DNA of 64,000 nt, taken from contig NC_087381.1 in NCBI RefSeq assembly GCF_963675165.1, forward strand, positions 7,410,419-7,474,418. The letters run 5' to 3'. This document shows positions 9,789-22,042 of the stretch, piece after piece. This DNA comes from Halichondria panicea (taxonomy: Eukaryota; Porifera; Demospongiae; Suberitida; Halichondriidae). Under the pieces are notes generated by a model, which saw only the letters and a program-made list of their open reading frames with translations, was not told the origin of the DNA and did not search any database. The translations under genes were made by a program, and so were the position numbers. How positions within the stretch are numbered: position 1 is the stretch's first letter; every line of letters begins with the position of its first letter.

Positions 9789-12700
9789 CTGCGTGTGTGT
9801 GTGTGCGTGTGCGCGCGTGCGCGTCTATGTGCATGTACAAGGTATGTAAATGTCCATGTGGTACTGTGCAAGGGAAATGATGTGTTGTACTGGTATATAA
9901 TATAATGTACTCGTATAATTATAATAGCTATTATAAACAACATTTGTCATACTATCACTTACGGACACATCTTGGAGGCAGGTTAGTGAACACTCCCACA
10001 GCATCGCCGTTCAAATCGTCAATACAGGTTCTCGTCTCAGATCCTCCCTGGGTAATATCCAGCCTAAAGCCGTCATTGCAAGTGTAAGTGGCCACGGTGC
10101 CCAGGTCATAGTTAGACGTGGTGTCGGGAGCGTAGGTGATCATACCATTGGTAACTTGTTCAAGGGGAAGACACTCAATGGCTGCATAGGAATAATTTCA
10201 TGGTCATACAATCCTGTAATTATGTAAGTACATGCATTGAGCGAATAAATAATTAGAATAAGCTGACAACTTACGGATACATGCTGGCGCTTGCCCACTA
10301 AACACTCCCTCTGCATCATTGTCCAAATCATCAAAACAAGTTCTAGTCACAGATCCCCCTAGAGAGAGGTCCAGAACAAACCCAGCATTACAGTCGTAAG
10401 TAGCCACAGTGCCCAGATCATAGTTAAATGTGGTGTCGGGAGCGTAGGTGATGAATCCGTTGGCAATGGTCGTTAGAGGAGAACACTCAACAGCTGTGTG
10501 TACAGAAAAGAGAACAAGTGTAAGCAGTATGTACTTGCACTAACAGTACTAGCGGGTTATTTTTGTATTGTGGAAATTTTCGTAGATTTCATATTGAAGA
10601 GCATCATACGAAAATTAAAACTACGAAATTATTCTAGACTCAACGTCACTATTCTGAGTTGTAAGAAAATGTAGGTTTTGTGTGTTAGCACCAAACAATG
10701 GTTAATGGCAGCCAGGGCAACTACTCTTGGGATTAATACGGGGGTATCCCTTTTCTCACACTACCAGCTCGGGCTTGAGCACAGCATTTATTGTGCCCCT
10801 CGTTGTGATCTTTAGGTGAGGCATAGCCTCTTAAAGTTTACCCGTTCGGGTAGCGTGGCTTCACACGCCTTGGCACGCTACTGAACGGGTGGTGGCTTTA
10901 CATCGCCTTGTATTTGGGCCCAAGTTATTAGTTTATGGATTGGTGCTCACCTCTTGCCAAGTGGTCTGAATATTTAAATGAGATTGTTCGTACGAAAATT
11001 TGCACTAACGAAAATTACCCGCTATTATACGGTACATAAAATAGCGGCAAGAATATTCCAAGAAGTTCATGATGGATAACTTACGGATACAGCTTGGCTC
11101 CTGACCACTCCACACTCCAATCGCATCCATTCCATTATCGTCAATACATGTTCGTACTTGACTAGCCGCAGTTACATCAAGAAAGAACCCAGCATCACAA
11201 GTGTAGGTTGCATCAGTTCCCAGATCAAAATTAGGGGAGATATCGGGAGAGTAGGAGATCATGCCATTAGTAAAGGTCGGTAGAAGAAGACACTCGATGG
11301 CTGTGTGTACAGAAGAGTTAATAATAATAATAATAGCGATACAATGGGAAAATTGCAGTAGTAAACCATTATATTGATTACCAACTAAATTCTGACAACT
11401 TACGGATACATGCTGGTGCTTGTCCACTAAACAATTATTGTGCCCCCCGTTGTGATCTTTAGGTGAGTCATAGCCTCTTAAGGTTTACCCGCTCGGGTAA
11501 ACCTTAAGAGACTATGAGTAGGTGTACATAAAGTCAGACGTACATGAGGCTATATAATTATACACCAATGCTAAAATCAGAAAATTGTTGACATTGGACC
11601 ACATAGTTATGGCTGTTCAACCCACCCCCTCCCCATGGTTTAATCAATGGTTCAGTTACTCTTCAAGCTGCCATAACTGGATCCAATTTCAACGATTTTA
11701 TGACTTTCTGAAAGCTTAGAAAGAGACGTTTTAAGATAGACAATTATTTGGCCACCATACATGCATGGAGTTCCAAAATCCTGACAAAAATCGACAGCTA
11801 GTTTGAGACAGATGATAATAAGACAGTACTTACGGACACAGGTTGGTTGTGAGCCAGTGAACTCTCCTAGATCGTCCAATCCATTATCATCTTCACAAGT
11901 TCTGACCTCATTTCCGACAGATAAGTCCAAGAAAAACCCGTCATTGCAAATGTAAGTGGCAGTTGTTCCAAGCATGTAGTTAGGAGTCATGTCTGGACCA
12001 TATTCAATCCTGCCATTTGGTATGCCAGGTAGAGGGGTGCACTGAATGCCTGTAAACAATATTTTTTGAAGGATCATACAGTCTTTTTTGTTAGTTATTC
12101 TGGGATCTCATAAATTATACCACACTTATGTCACCACTAATTGATCTCATTGGTCAACAGCTGTAGGATATATAGAATATTAGCATACAGCCCAGGCATG
12201 CACAGTTTTTCAAGTTGTTTTTTAGTTGTTCAAGAAAGTAAGCAAAGAGAAAAGAGCCATGCTTGACGGTACTAAGACTCAAAGCGACGGCAGAAACAGG
12301 GAAGGTGCTCTCCAACAAGATGGCTAAGCTTCCATGGGTCCATGGGTGCGATTTAGATACATTTTTTCGAAGAAGAGCTTGCAACTCCAGTAAGGGACGT
12401 CAAATGGTCAACACTTGGGCCAAGGAAGCTCTTGAGCATCTGTAGGAGTCGACATGTTGCTCAACTAGCTCTTTGACGGCTGCAAAATTCGGCATAGTCT
12501 TGTTCTTTTTGCAGTCTGCATCGTGGATTGAATTGTTGCTAGGGGGAGATCCTTTTATAGTGCTGCGGTCAGTGGCGTAGGTAGAGGGGGGCTGACGGGG
12601 CTAGAGCCCCCCCTTTTGTGCTCCATCAACTCCAACTACCATAAGACCTCGATTTAAGGCGACCCTCCAAATATGCAACACCCAGGAGCTTCAGCAATTT

Positions 12701-15700
12701 TCTGACCTCTAAAAGTAGCGACAGCTGCATTGACAATTATTTTTTAATGTCGCGTTCTAAATAGAGGTAAATGTAGCCACTCCCTAGCCTCGATTGTAGC
12801 CCACTGGAAAATCAGTGTTTTTAAGCGACCTAAAATCGAGGCAAGTAGACTCTGTAAAGTTACCTCCAATTAGATGCGACCCTCTAAATATGCGACACCA
12901 GGACTTCAATATAATTTTTCAACCTCCAAAAGATGCGACCTCTGGCTTCGTAATTATTAAAAAGTGTCGCTTTAAATTGAGATCTTACGATAAGCTTGAA
13001 TCACTGTGATCTGTCAATCTATTCTGCACTGTACGCATGCATATATAGTTACTAGAATGATGTCATTCAATGGAATGTGGGCAGGGCCATCTAATGCGCA
13101 TGCTGATTGCTGAGGGAAAGTGATGACCTTTTTTTGGATGTTATTCAACGCCTGCTCTGGCCCTACTCAACAACCGATTTGTATACTTCTCAAAATCCTG
13201 GCTACGCCACTGGCGGTCGGGTGGTATAAGTCAGATATGCCACACCTACTCGGAGGATATGTACCCATATATCCTCCGCTACCATGGTTACATATCCCCC
13301 GGCTACGCATCAGAGTAACCACGGTAGCGGAGGATATGGGTGCATATCCTCCTCTTAGGTGTGGTATATCCTATACTTATAATTATGTATCCCAATTTCA
13401 AAAATAAATTGGGTGTCTCATAATTATATTGTATGTTCTGATGATAGAGATCTATAAGCTGCAGTACTTACGAACACAAGCAGGCTCCTGGTCACTAAAC
13501 ACTCCCACAGCATCATTGTCTCCATCGTCAATACACGTCCTCACTTCAACACCAATGGAGGTATCTAAAGTGTAGCCCTCATTGCAGCTATAAGTTGCTG
13601 TAGTACCGAGCTCAAAGTTAGGGGTCACGTCTGTAGCATAGACGATCATTCCATTGGTGAAAACGGGCAGAACACGACACTCAATAGCTGTATTAAGAAT
13701 AAAGAACACGTCAAATGAAATCCCACAACAAATTATTATGCTACGTACATTTAAAGCTAGGGCATCTGCAATTAATCTCAATCTGGACAATTATACTTAC
13801 GGATACATCTTGGTGCTTGTCCACTAAATACTCCCTCTGCATCATTGTCCAAATCATCAAAACAAGTTCTAGTCATAGATCCCCCTAGGGAGAGGTCCAG
13901 AGCAAACCCAGTGTCACAGTCATAAGTAGCCACAGTGCCCAGATCATAGTTAGGTGTGATGTCGGGAGCATAGGTGATGACTCCATTGGTAATGGCCGTT
14001 AGAGGAGAACACTGAATGACTGTACAATAGTTAGCCATAATGTTATCCAAAAAATGCAGTGGAGGTATAAATTATAATAATTTTTATAGGGACATATCTC
14101 ACTTACGGATACATCTTGGAGCCTGTCCACTAAACACTCCCTCTGCATCATTATCCTCATCATCCACACAAGTTCTAGTCATAGATCCCCCTAGGGAGAG
14201 GTCCAGAAAAAACCCAGCGTCACACTCATAAGTAGCCACAGTGTCCAGATCATAGTTAAATGCGATGTCGGGAGCGTAGGTGATGGCTCCATTGGTAATA
14301 GGGTCGAGGGGAAGACACTCAATTGCTGTAAAAACAAACTGTAAATGGTAAATGTAAAATGCAATAGCAAGGTTACTTAACAAGTGCAGCTTCATAAATT
14401 AAGAACACAATAACTACGCACAAATGAACCTTGACCTACAGATACCACCATCACTGTTAACCTTATTGGGCAGTCTTGAAAGCTGGCAATGACTGGCAAT
14501 GAAATTATTCAGTAATGTATACGTATGTATGACTTACGAATACATCTTGGAGCTTGGTTATCAAACTCTCCAATAGCATCCAGTCCATCATCATCCACAC
14601 AAGTTCTCATCTCAGATCCCCCTAGAGAGAGGTCCAGAAAAAACCCAGCGTCACACTCATAAGTAGCCACGGTGTCCAGATCATAGTTAGATGTGGTGTC
14701 GGGAGCGTAGGTGATGACTCCATTGGTAATAGGGTCGAGGGGAGGACACTCAATGGCTGTGAATGGTAAAATGTACAATGCAATGGCAAGGTTACTTAAC
14801 AAGTACAGCTTCATAAATTAAGAACACAATAACTACGCACAAATAAACCTTGACCTACGGATAGCCATACTGGCCACCATCCCATAATCAGTAAATAAAT
14901 GTATATAATTATATGACTTACGGATACATGTTGGAGCTTGGTTATCAAACTCTCCAATAGCATCCAGTCCATCATCATCCACACAAGTTCTAAAGGTAGA
15001 TCCCCCTTGGGAGAGGTCCAGAAAAAACCCAGGGTTACAGACGTGAAAGGCCACAGTGCCCAGGTCATAGTTAGGTGTGGTGTCGATAGCGTAGGTGATA
15101 ACTCCATTGATAATAGGGTCGAGGGGAAGACACTCAATAGCTGTGTGTACAGAAGAGTTAACAATAATAGCTGTACAGTGGGAAAATTGCAGTAGTAAAC
15201 TATTATATATGGATACCAGACTAAATTGCATGTTGTCTTTTTAAAAGCTGACAACTTACGGATACATATTGGAGCTTGTCCACTAAACACTCCCTCTGCA
15301 TCATTGTCCTCATCATCCACACAAGTTCTAGTCTCAGATCCCCCTAGGGAGAGGTCAAGAAAATACCCAGCGTCACAGGCATAAGTAGCCACAGTGCTCA
15401 GATCATAGTTAGGTGTGGTGTCGGGAGCGTAGGTGATGACTCCATTCTCAATTCCATCGAGGGGATTACACAGAATGGCTGCATCGGACAAAGATTGTCA
15501 GTATTCTTAGAATGCAAGTTTGCAGCTTTCATCTCACTAGTGAAGTAATAACTTACGTTGACACGTTGGTGGTACTCCACTGAAAGTGCTGTCACTCTGA
15601 CAAACTCTGATCACATTTCCGATAAGAACGAACCCAGGGAAACAGATGTGCTCAGCGTTAGTTCCCTCGAGGTATGGAGCCATCGTGTCAGGTGAGTACT

Positions 15701-18700
15701 CAATACGACCATTAACAAGCAATTCCAACTCTTGACAAACAACTACGGGAGAAAAAAAATGTTGTATATCACTTGCAAAAAAATCTGCATCCCCAAGTTT
15801 GAGCACACGTCCTCTCAAACACCAGTCAAACTGGCTGTGTCATTGAACTACTGGCAATTGCTACATGTTGTGAGTATAACCATGAAACCACAGCGAAGTA
15901 TGACTGTAGGCGCAAATCTGCGTACTACGCAAACGAAACAGAAACTTAAATTTTGCCTCTACTGTATGAGTAGCTAAAATTACAGCATAGTGTGTATATA
16001 CATGTACATACCTTCGTCCTCGATGATGGTAGCGTTGGCAGTGCCTGGACTCAGGGACACTCTCTCCCCACTAATGATGGTTAGTGTACCTTGAAACATT
16101 TCATTATTCTCAAATATTGTATCATTGATCAATTCAACTGCGATCTGTATGGTTTGCATGCCTGCGCTCAGAATGATTGGCATGTTCATAATCGAAGTGT
16201 AGTCCACACCAGCCATAGCAGCAAAATCTGTGTGTGTGGGTGTGTGTGATGTGTGTGTGTGTGTGTGTGTGTGTGAGTGGGTGGGTGGTAAAGGTAAACG
16301 TGTGCATCAAGACTCTTACCTGCTATCAAACCGTCCACAGTTGAGAAGGACAACTCAATATCTCTGTCTAATATATGGCCACTAGTTACTCCCACAGTGA
16401 ATATCATTGGTCCTTCGTCCTCCCTGGCAGAGTATGGCGGGTTGATAAAACCAACAGTCACCTCTGTATGGGTTAAGTAATTATAGTAATGTATTGTGTG
16501 TACATGATTGTATCCAACTGTCACCTCTGTACGTACATGTAATGATTAGCAATAATAAAACCAAGGAATCACCACTACAATTTACCGGTATCGTCCAAAA
16601 TTGTGATGTTACTGCGAGCTGGATCGAGCACAAGGTTGTCAGGTAAACTAGTGCCTTCAAGTTCAATAAATCGCAGAGAAAACTGCTCTTCAAATTCGTA
16701 ACGGTTGTCCTCTGTTATCTCAACCATGAAGCAACTTCGACGACTAGTATCACTAAAGAACAAAAAATAGGCGAAACGGGCTCCGGTCACTTCCGTATAG
16801 TCATCTCCATCTGTGAATCAAACAGAATGCAATACACAGCAATGTAGTATGCATCTCACAAACTATACCTGCTGTGCCTCGTACAGTTTCAACTCCAATA
16901 CTGACGGTTAATGTTCCTAATGGAGTGTTTTCTGGAGGTTCAAACATTACCACGCACACTTCCTGCGTTCCAATTCCTTCGTTAACTATGTACGAGGTTC
17001 GCTCGAAGCCAATGCGGAATCCTGAAAGGTTAGTATTAATTACTACTAATTATATTAGTTATAACTCACGGTCATCATCTTCAATAATGATGAAGAATTC
17101 GGGATATTGGGGGAGGGTCTCAAACCCTGGGAACATTCCATCAGTGGGTAGACTTAGTCTGAGTTGAGCAGCTTCTGTTATCTCAGGCAGTTCGTCCGCA
17201 AATATATCAAAATCTACAAACACATTATTCTCCTCTGGTTCTATTGATCGCAAAGTTGATGATGGAATAAAGAAATCATTGTCCTCTCCGCCAGCTGAGG
17301 GAGTTGCAGTTCCAAGTCCCTCTGGAGCAGTTTGGAACAAATTAACCACAAAGCTGATGGTTTGTTCAGTGACATTGCCTGCTCCTTTGATAATTTGAAT
17401 GTTAGGAGTAGCTTCTACCTCTGGATATGTTGTATTTGGTAGGGCAAATCCAATAAAGATATCTGCATGTGTACATGATTGCATTAATTTGTTATTAACT
17501 CATCTACATAATATGCTTTAACCCACCATCGTTGTCTATAATGTCGATGCGAATTATATCGCCGCCATTGCTTTCAATTGAAGCTAATGGTGGCACATTA
17601 TCTGGATCTTGAAAAGTTAAAGTAACCACAAAATACTCCAAGGCTTCGTCAATTAGATCATCATATATCAGTACATCTCCAGCCAAAAGAATCTCTCCAC
17701 CAGCAGTAAAATTCAGTGTGATGGGTGTAGTAAAGAAATCTATCCTGCCTTCAACTACAGTCAGAGTGATAATAATGATTATTGAATTACAAAGAAACCT
17801 TACAGCTTACTAGTGTTAGCTCTTGCAAATGGTCTGGTAGTTGGTAGAGGTCTAAAATCTTCAGTAGCGATCATGGGTGTCAGAACTAGTGAGATATCGG
17901 AGGCCAGTTCTACCTCATTGGACACTGTCACCTCAACGGCGATCTCTCTTCTACCCTCATCCACAACTCTGTCGCTTTCTCTCAGCCGAAAAACGAGGGC
18001 TAATAATAAAATTAATTTGATTTGCGTATATAATTTGCATAATTTTGGTTACCTGTGCTATCCTGTATAATGAACTCCTGCCTACTCCGAAAGAAAACAT
18101 TTGGCAAAGATGAATCAAAAAGTGCTCGGTTAGCATTGGCCACATTAAGCAGTGCCAACTCCAACACAAAAGTCTCATCTGGTTCCAATGCCACTCTGTC
18201 TGCTTGGAAGGTGATGGAGGTAGTTCCGCCAGGGTTGAGAGGTAGAGAAACAACACTCTGACCTATACCAAACTCCTCCTCTGAAGCTGTTAGTGTGGAA
18301 GTAAGCAACATAAACTCCATTATCTATTTCTATTACTATAACAATACCTGTTCCTTCCCCATTGTAGTCAATGGCCATCCTAAGCTGTGCATTAGATGGA
18401 CCCTTGAAGTATGCAAACGGAACATTATAAGGAAATTGGGCCTCTGGATTAGTGAAGGTGTCCGAGCCAAAGCCGTACACTGCAAATAATTATAGATACA
18501 ATCACTATACACACCAGTATAATTATATGGACAGTATGCATTATTATATGTTTGTGAATGTAAAGCAAAACTTTGATAAATATTCTAGCTATTCACACTT
18601 ACCTATGCACTGGAAGCATTGACCACCATCACTAGTAGTGTAAGACATTCCAGCATCATTATTGACACAACAGTCCTCAGCATTGGAAGAAAATCCCCCC

Positions 18701-19633
18701 ACAACAGGAGTAGCACAGTCAGAATCAGTGAAGCATGCCAATTGGGCTTGAACTGTATGCAATGTAACCGATATCAGGAGTGTAGTCAGGATTTTTTGGA
18801 AGAGGGGCAAAACTTGTCAGCCGCGCCTTTCGTCATAACTTAACTTCTCTACTTAGTTGGGTTTGGCCTGATGTTCTATCGGCAAAGAGGAAGCTAGTTT
18901 AGCAAAGAACAAGAACTGTCTAAATTTAGACCAGAATAGCTCACAGTTTAGGGAATAAATCGTTTTGTTTGCCTACTAGCTAGCTAACTGCAGCAAGATT
19001 CGGAAGAAAGGGGGTGCTCAGCAGATACACTAACCTGAGCTGAGTAGTAGAGATCCAGAAAAAGGGGGGGCATTTGCCCTCTTTGCCACCCCCTGCATGG
19101 CTACGCCACTGGATATGTACATGCACGTAATAATACATTCAAAATATATAACGAGTGATGCAAGCTGCACTGCGCTAGCTATGTTAATGCCTCTCGCCAT
19201 GTTTTGTTTTACTCAAAGGTTGTAGAATGTTATACAATTATGTGAAAGATAGTTTGCTTTGTGTTATAATTATTGCAGTCATTATAGAAGAGGAGCTCTA
19301 TAGTTTGCAACTGTTAAGCAGTTACAGCTAGAATCGACAGTCAGATTTACCATATCCATCGTGCGGTTACACCTCAAGGCATATAATAATATTATACAGA
19401 AAATAATTGAGCAGCTTAACCTTTTACTTATTATAACTGCAGTACACACATGCATGCATGAAAAACTAAACAAGTAGTACACATACACACACACAAACAT
19501 AGTATATATATATATATATAGGTTGCCTTTTTTCAGACTTTATAATATTAGGGTTACTCTCTGTAGCTACTTTAAGCATACCAGCTGATGTGCTGATGAG
19601 AAAGATAGCCAGTGACAGTAGCAAACGTTCCAT
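8809..19633 (-). CDS. Gene 1: secreted Calx-beta/CCP protein with ITIH-like C-terminus
   Basis: Exons from 5' to 3' are 19582-19633, 18603-18752, 18348-18479, 18053-18286, 17811-17999, 17527-17754, 17070-17462, 16869-17021, 16586-16810, 16320-16463, 16012-16227, eleven CCP exons between 15742 and 9963, then 9216-9788 and 8809-9146. All introns are GT-AG and all internal exons are multiples of three in phase 1. The total is 5394 bases: 1797 codons plus TAG, with no stop or shift. The order is signal peptide (MERLLLSLAIFLISTSA), Cys-rich exon, about five Calx-beta-like modules, 11 CCPs, ITIH-like module. There is no membrane anchor, so it should be a secreted, disulphide-rich extracellular protein. 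Ligand and role cannot be read from sequence; matrix, adhesion or recognition is the family-based inference. The model is mine and has no transcript support. Confidence 0.8.
9963..15742 (-). CDS. Gene 1 CCP (sushi) array, 11 exons
   Basis: One CCP per exon: 15557-15742, 15260-15478, 14922-15140, 14538-14756, 14107-14325, 13801-14019, 13472-13687, 11834-12049, 11085-11300, 10275-10493 and 9963-10181. The pattern is IEC..L..ITNGVITYAPD, NYDLGTVATY.CDAGFFLDLS, RTC..D...D..GVFSGQAP.CIR, with the four CCP cysteines and the Trp position mostly replaced by Phe. Lengths of 186, 216 or 219 bases, all phase 1, let exons be skipped or duplicated without breaking the frame. The middle exons are nearly identical to each other, which points to recent exon duplication. 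Confidence 0.85.
10551..11028. mobile_element. TIR element, GCGGGTAATTTTCG family
   Basis: Lies in the intron between two CCP exons. It starts AGCGGGTTATTTTTG and ends CGAAAATTACCCGCTA, inverted to each other. A second copy is at about 61983-62178. The inside holds the GTTGTGATCTTTAGGTGAG block that recurs at 11432-11520. Confidence 0.6.
11404..11431 (-). pseudogene. CCP exon remnant (3' end only)
   Basis: A donor (CC|GTAAGT) and the last nine or so codons of a gene 1-type CCP (ending CIR) are present. The rest is replaced by the repeat at 11432-11520. The array once had, or partly gained, a twelfth exon here. Confidence 0.65.
11432..11520. repeat. Copy of an internal repeat block with hairpin
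   Basis: Shares GTTGTGATCTTTAGGTGAG and CATAGCCTCTTAA with 10796-10880. AGGTTTACCCG and CGGGTAAACCT form a hairpin around CTCGGGT. Confidence 0.6.
12138..12540. repeat. Dispersed repeat shared with 22.7-23.0 kb
   Basis: TTGATCTCATTGGTCAACA, CAGGCATGCACAG and AAGCTCTTCTTCGAAA-like segments occur inverted in the 3' flanks of genes 2-4 (for example 22750-23000). The plus-strand open frame at 12263-12445 lies inside the repeat and shows no domain. Confidence 0.45.
12570..13212. mobile_element. TIR element, CAGTGGCGTA family, with a nested element
   Basis: Ends are CAGTGGCGTAGG and GGCTACGCCACTG. The flanking 5-bp duplication GCGGT lies at 12565-12569 and 13213-13217. It sits in a gene 1 intron. 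A second element (12642-12988) lies inside it. Confidence 0.75.
12642..12988. mobile_element. Nested TIR element (TAAGACCTCGATTTAAGGCGAC)
   Basis: The left end TAAGACCTCGATTTAAGGCG and the right end CGCTTTAAATTGAGATCTTA are inverted repeats. Several GCGAC/GTCGC motifs lie inside. It is inserted in the 12570-13212 element and is therefore younger. Confidence 0.6.
13224..13380. repeat. Long inverted repeat (hairpin element)
   Basis: Arms of about 65 bases (GCCACACCTACTCGGAGGAT through CTCCGCTACCATGGTTA) are mirrored to the right with few differences, around a spacer of about 25 bases. Confidence 0.65.
16012..18479 (-). CDS. Gene 1 Calx-beta-like region, nine exons
   Basis: The clearest modules are split over two exons. 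16869-17021 plus 16586-16810 reads RIGFERTSYIVNEGIGTQEV, then DDYTEV, FMVEITEDN and NITILDD. 16320-16463 plus 16012-16227 reads VGFINPPYSAREDEG, then GVDYTS, VELINDTIFE and ATIIEDEG. These show the usual Calx-beta signs: V-x-F start, ED/NEG, xDY, a D..E strand and I.DD at the end. Exons 18348-18479 with 18053-18286, 17811-17999 with 17527-17754, and the long 17070-17462 are more divergent but keep the EPDE or DEALE stretch and the closing I-x-D[DN]. These folds often bind Ca2+; individual binding residues were not assigned. Confidence 0.7.
16221..16281. repeat. (TG)n microsatellite in gene 1 intron
   Basis: A GT/TG run of about 45 bases with a few interruptions, directly upstream (minus strand) of the acceptor of exon 16012-16227. 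Confidence 0.8.
18603..18752 (-). CDS. Gene 1 exon 2: Cys-rich N-terminal segment
   Basis: Encodes VQAQLACFTDSDC, SSNAEDCCVNN and GGQCFQCIG, with the same cysteine pattern as 6601-6741. It lies directly after the signal peptide and before the Calx-beta region. Reading past the donor would give only KCE and a stop, so a short secreted isoform by intron retention is conceivable. The domain was not recognised. Confidence 0.75.
   Translation of the reverse strand, partial: FKPNWHASLILTVLLLLWGDFLPMLRTVVSIMMLECLTLLVMVVNASSA
18775..19111. mobile_element. TIR element, CAGTGGCGTA family, in gene 1 intron 1
   Basis: Left end CAGGAGTGTAGTCAGGA, right end TGGCTACGCCACTG. The target duplication GATAT lies at 18770-18774 and 19112-19116. 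Only 22 bases separate it from exon 2. Confidence 0.7.
19582..19633 (-). CDS. Gene 1 exon 1: signal peptide
   Basis: ATG at 19633; MERLLLSLAIFLISTSA, then donor G|GTATGC in phase 1. The exon length and residues are conserved in the orphan copy at 5593-5644, which supports this start. Confidence 0.85.
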
Positions 19634-19790
19634 CTTGGTCTCAACTCTTTCAATTTGTGATACCTGCTCAGAGCAGATAATGACTGACAGGAGGAATGGA
19701 AATGGCTAAAATGCAACAGCCTTCATGTATTGCACTTCACCACAGGAAATGAAGCCACAATGATGCATTCACTGCATGTGTTGTGGTAAT
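19634..19790 (-). promoter_or_regulatory. Gene 1 5' flank, conserved in inverted copy
   Basis: Immediately upstream of the ATG. It shares the palindrome CTGCTCAGAGCAG, CATTTCCAT and CTTCATTTCCTGTGGT with 5470-5592. No TATA box or initiator could be assigned. Confidence 0.35.
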
Positions 19791-21051
19791 TAAGTTTTAA
19801 CCTCAGGCACATTGTGTCAGACAGCAATATATCTAAGCAACCAACACTGGCTTTAACCTATGAAATGTTATACATGCAGAGCTACGAGACTGTATTGGAA
19901 TTGAAATGCATCATTAATTATTAGTAATTGGGGTATGTGTTTTATTATAAAACTGATGACTATAATTATAAGTAAAGCAAACTGGTCTTACAACGTATTT
20001 TTTAACTAATGCAAATGGCTGCTGAATTATTATACTGGCAGTGAAAACACTTCAAAGCAGGTTAAAGTTACTCGAACCATCTGTCCCGCACAATAGCATT
20101 CACCCATGGGCTACCTAATACAATCATCATTGAACATCAATCAGTGCAAGAATGTTGCACAATGAAGCATTATCTTAGAGCAAACCAACAGGCAGATGGC
20201 CTATAGTACTCAATGGGGTGACCTTGGGTAGCTTCCAATTCCTGTGGCAAGTGGTAAACAACTTATCATTGTGTAATGTGGGCAAACGACATCTGTCCAA
20301 AACCACCACCCATTCCTTTGGTCAAAGTTCTACTAACAACACACTCTTATCAGGTTGCTTAGCTTCCATGGAAACTTTTGTCAACCTCTTTGATCATAAG
20401 ACTGTGACTATTATTAGAGTGCATAGGTGGAATAATTATAATGGACCATCCCTGAGACTACTACTATGCAATAGACTCAGTGCTAGTAGACTGGCTATTA
20501 TCGACATCAATCAATTTGCACCTTCAATTTAAGAGGTGTTAAGTACACAAACGTTGTTAAAAGCTACACTCTTAATTGTATAGGTACACATGCAGATTAG
20601 CATGGAGTAAAACACAATTCAACAACAGGTATTGCTCACCTTTCTCACAATGATTAGTAAAATAAGGTTCCCTTTTATTGTTAGAAAGTTGACATACTGC
20701 CACCATATCTGCACAATGATGGTATAGTCCCAAGTATTCATTGTGTAGTATAGCTGTCTAAATTCATCACCTCTCAAGCAGCAAAACTCATTCTCCCTTA
20801 AACAAGATTCTCAGTAGCTAGAGCATTCACCACGTGCATTGACATAACGGACACAATAACTTTTACTATAATTATAATTACCTTAACATTATGGGGGATG
20901 ATCGTGAATCTATAAAGCTAAAACAGAATTTGTTGTCGCCTTCGAAGATCAGTAGCCTATTATTTTTTAACCACTGTCTCAGTAACAGTTAAAGCGGTCC
21001 ATGAAAGTGTCTATTGCGCTCAAACAGTTCATTTTTGTGTCACACAACCGA

Positions 21052-21101
<50 letters not shown>

Positions 21102-22042
21102 AATCATTCTACCCCTGCTGCGCTCGCGCACGCACAGCATAATAATAATACTAATGCCTGACAGTCTAACATCAATGGAAATTCTATACACACTCTGACC
21201 AGATGCCAAATTGGAAATGACTAACTAACACACCCAAAACAGATGGCTGGGCAATTTCAAAGGAATCAGTAAAGTTGAGATATTAGCCAGCTGCTTTGTC
21301 CACCATATTGGCATTCTTAGACCAATCTGTGGTCAAAGTAGCATCACTGTTTACACTAACTGTGTGGGTGGCAGTGGTGTGACACAACACTGTCATAGAC
21401 ATTGTGAAACCTCGAATAACATCTCAAGGTGGTCCATTCCTTCGTAACAATAGTTCTCTCTCTACAGACTCCTTCCCCCATGCAAATTATACCCATGCAG
21501 TTTAACTCAGTCCTAAACACATGAAGTTTCACTTTTAGCCGAAGTAACTGTACAGTAACAGTATAATCGTAACTCATTCAAACCTGTGCATTTCAGCCTC
21601 AGAATTTCACTATTGAATGACAATGTGAAGGTATGAACTCACCAGTTTATAACAAGTGTGTCCCCCTTTGACTTATTAAAGTTGTTCAACTTGAACTATA
21701 CACACAATTGATGTTGTTATCATTATTGTGAAGCTTTAATAATTATTCACAGCTACCAGCAGCAGTGCATGCATGTTCAGCTGTGAATCACAAATGTTGC
21801 GGCCTACATGGGGACACATACAATACACTGTGTTAAAATAATGTCAAGAGAGTGACTGAGTAAACATAATGGTGTGCAGGTAGGCCTACAGTAGGTATAT
21901 GTGCACCTTATGCAAGCATTAGACTATGTGTACAGCTAGTAACGTTCCAAGAGAAACAGCTTGTTAGCGTGTGGGTGGGGCTCAGAATGCAAATGAGGAA
22001 TATGAATAGTGGGTATGGAGGGTACATAAGTTCCTCAACATT
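19791..22042. other. Intergenic upstream of gene 1, no gene
   Basis: Contains the inverted-duplicate partner (20050-20345) of 4150-4440 and an (AC)n run of about 45 bases at 21054-21100. Open frames here lack domains and splice context. This is most likely the regulatory and spacer DNA between gene 1 and the 3' end of gene 2. Confidence 0.45.

Noticed and set aside
12263-12445. 60-codon open frame that reads like protein
   Set aside because: It is inside a dispersed repeat in a gene 1 intron, on the opposite strand, with no homologous open copy.
14833-15231. Long continuous minus-strand frames running through introns of the CCP array
   Set aside because: They merely extend CCP exons into introns; consistent acceptors and donors define the true exon ends.
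8809-19633. Sponge aggregation factor core gene
   Set aside because: Calx-beta repeats are suggestive, but I could not recognise the other hallmark domain of that family, and CCP arrays are not expected. Only the weaker description is given.
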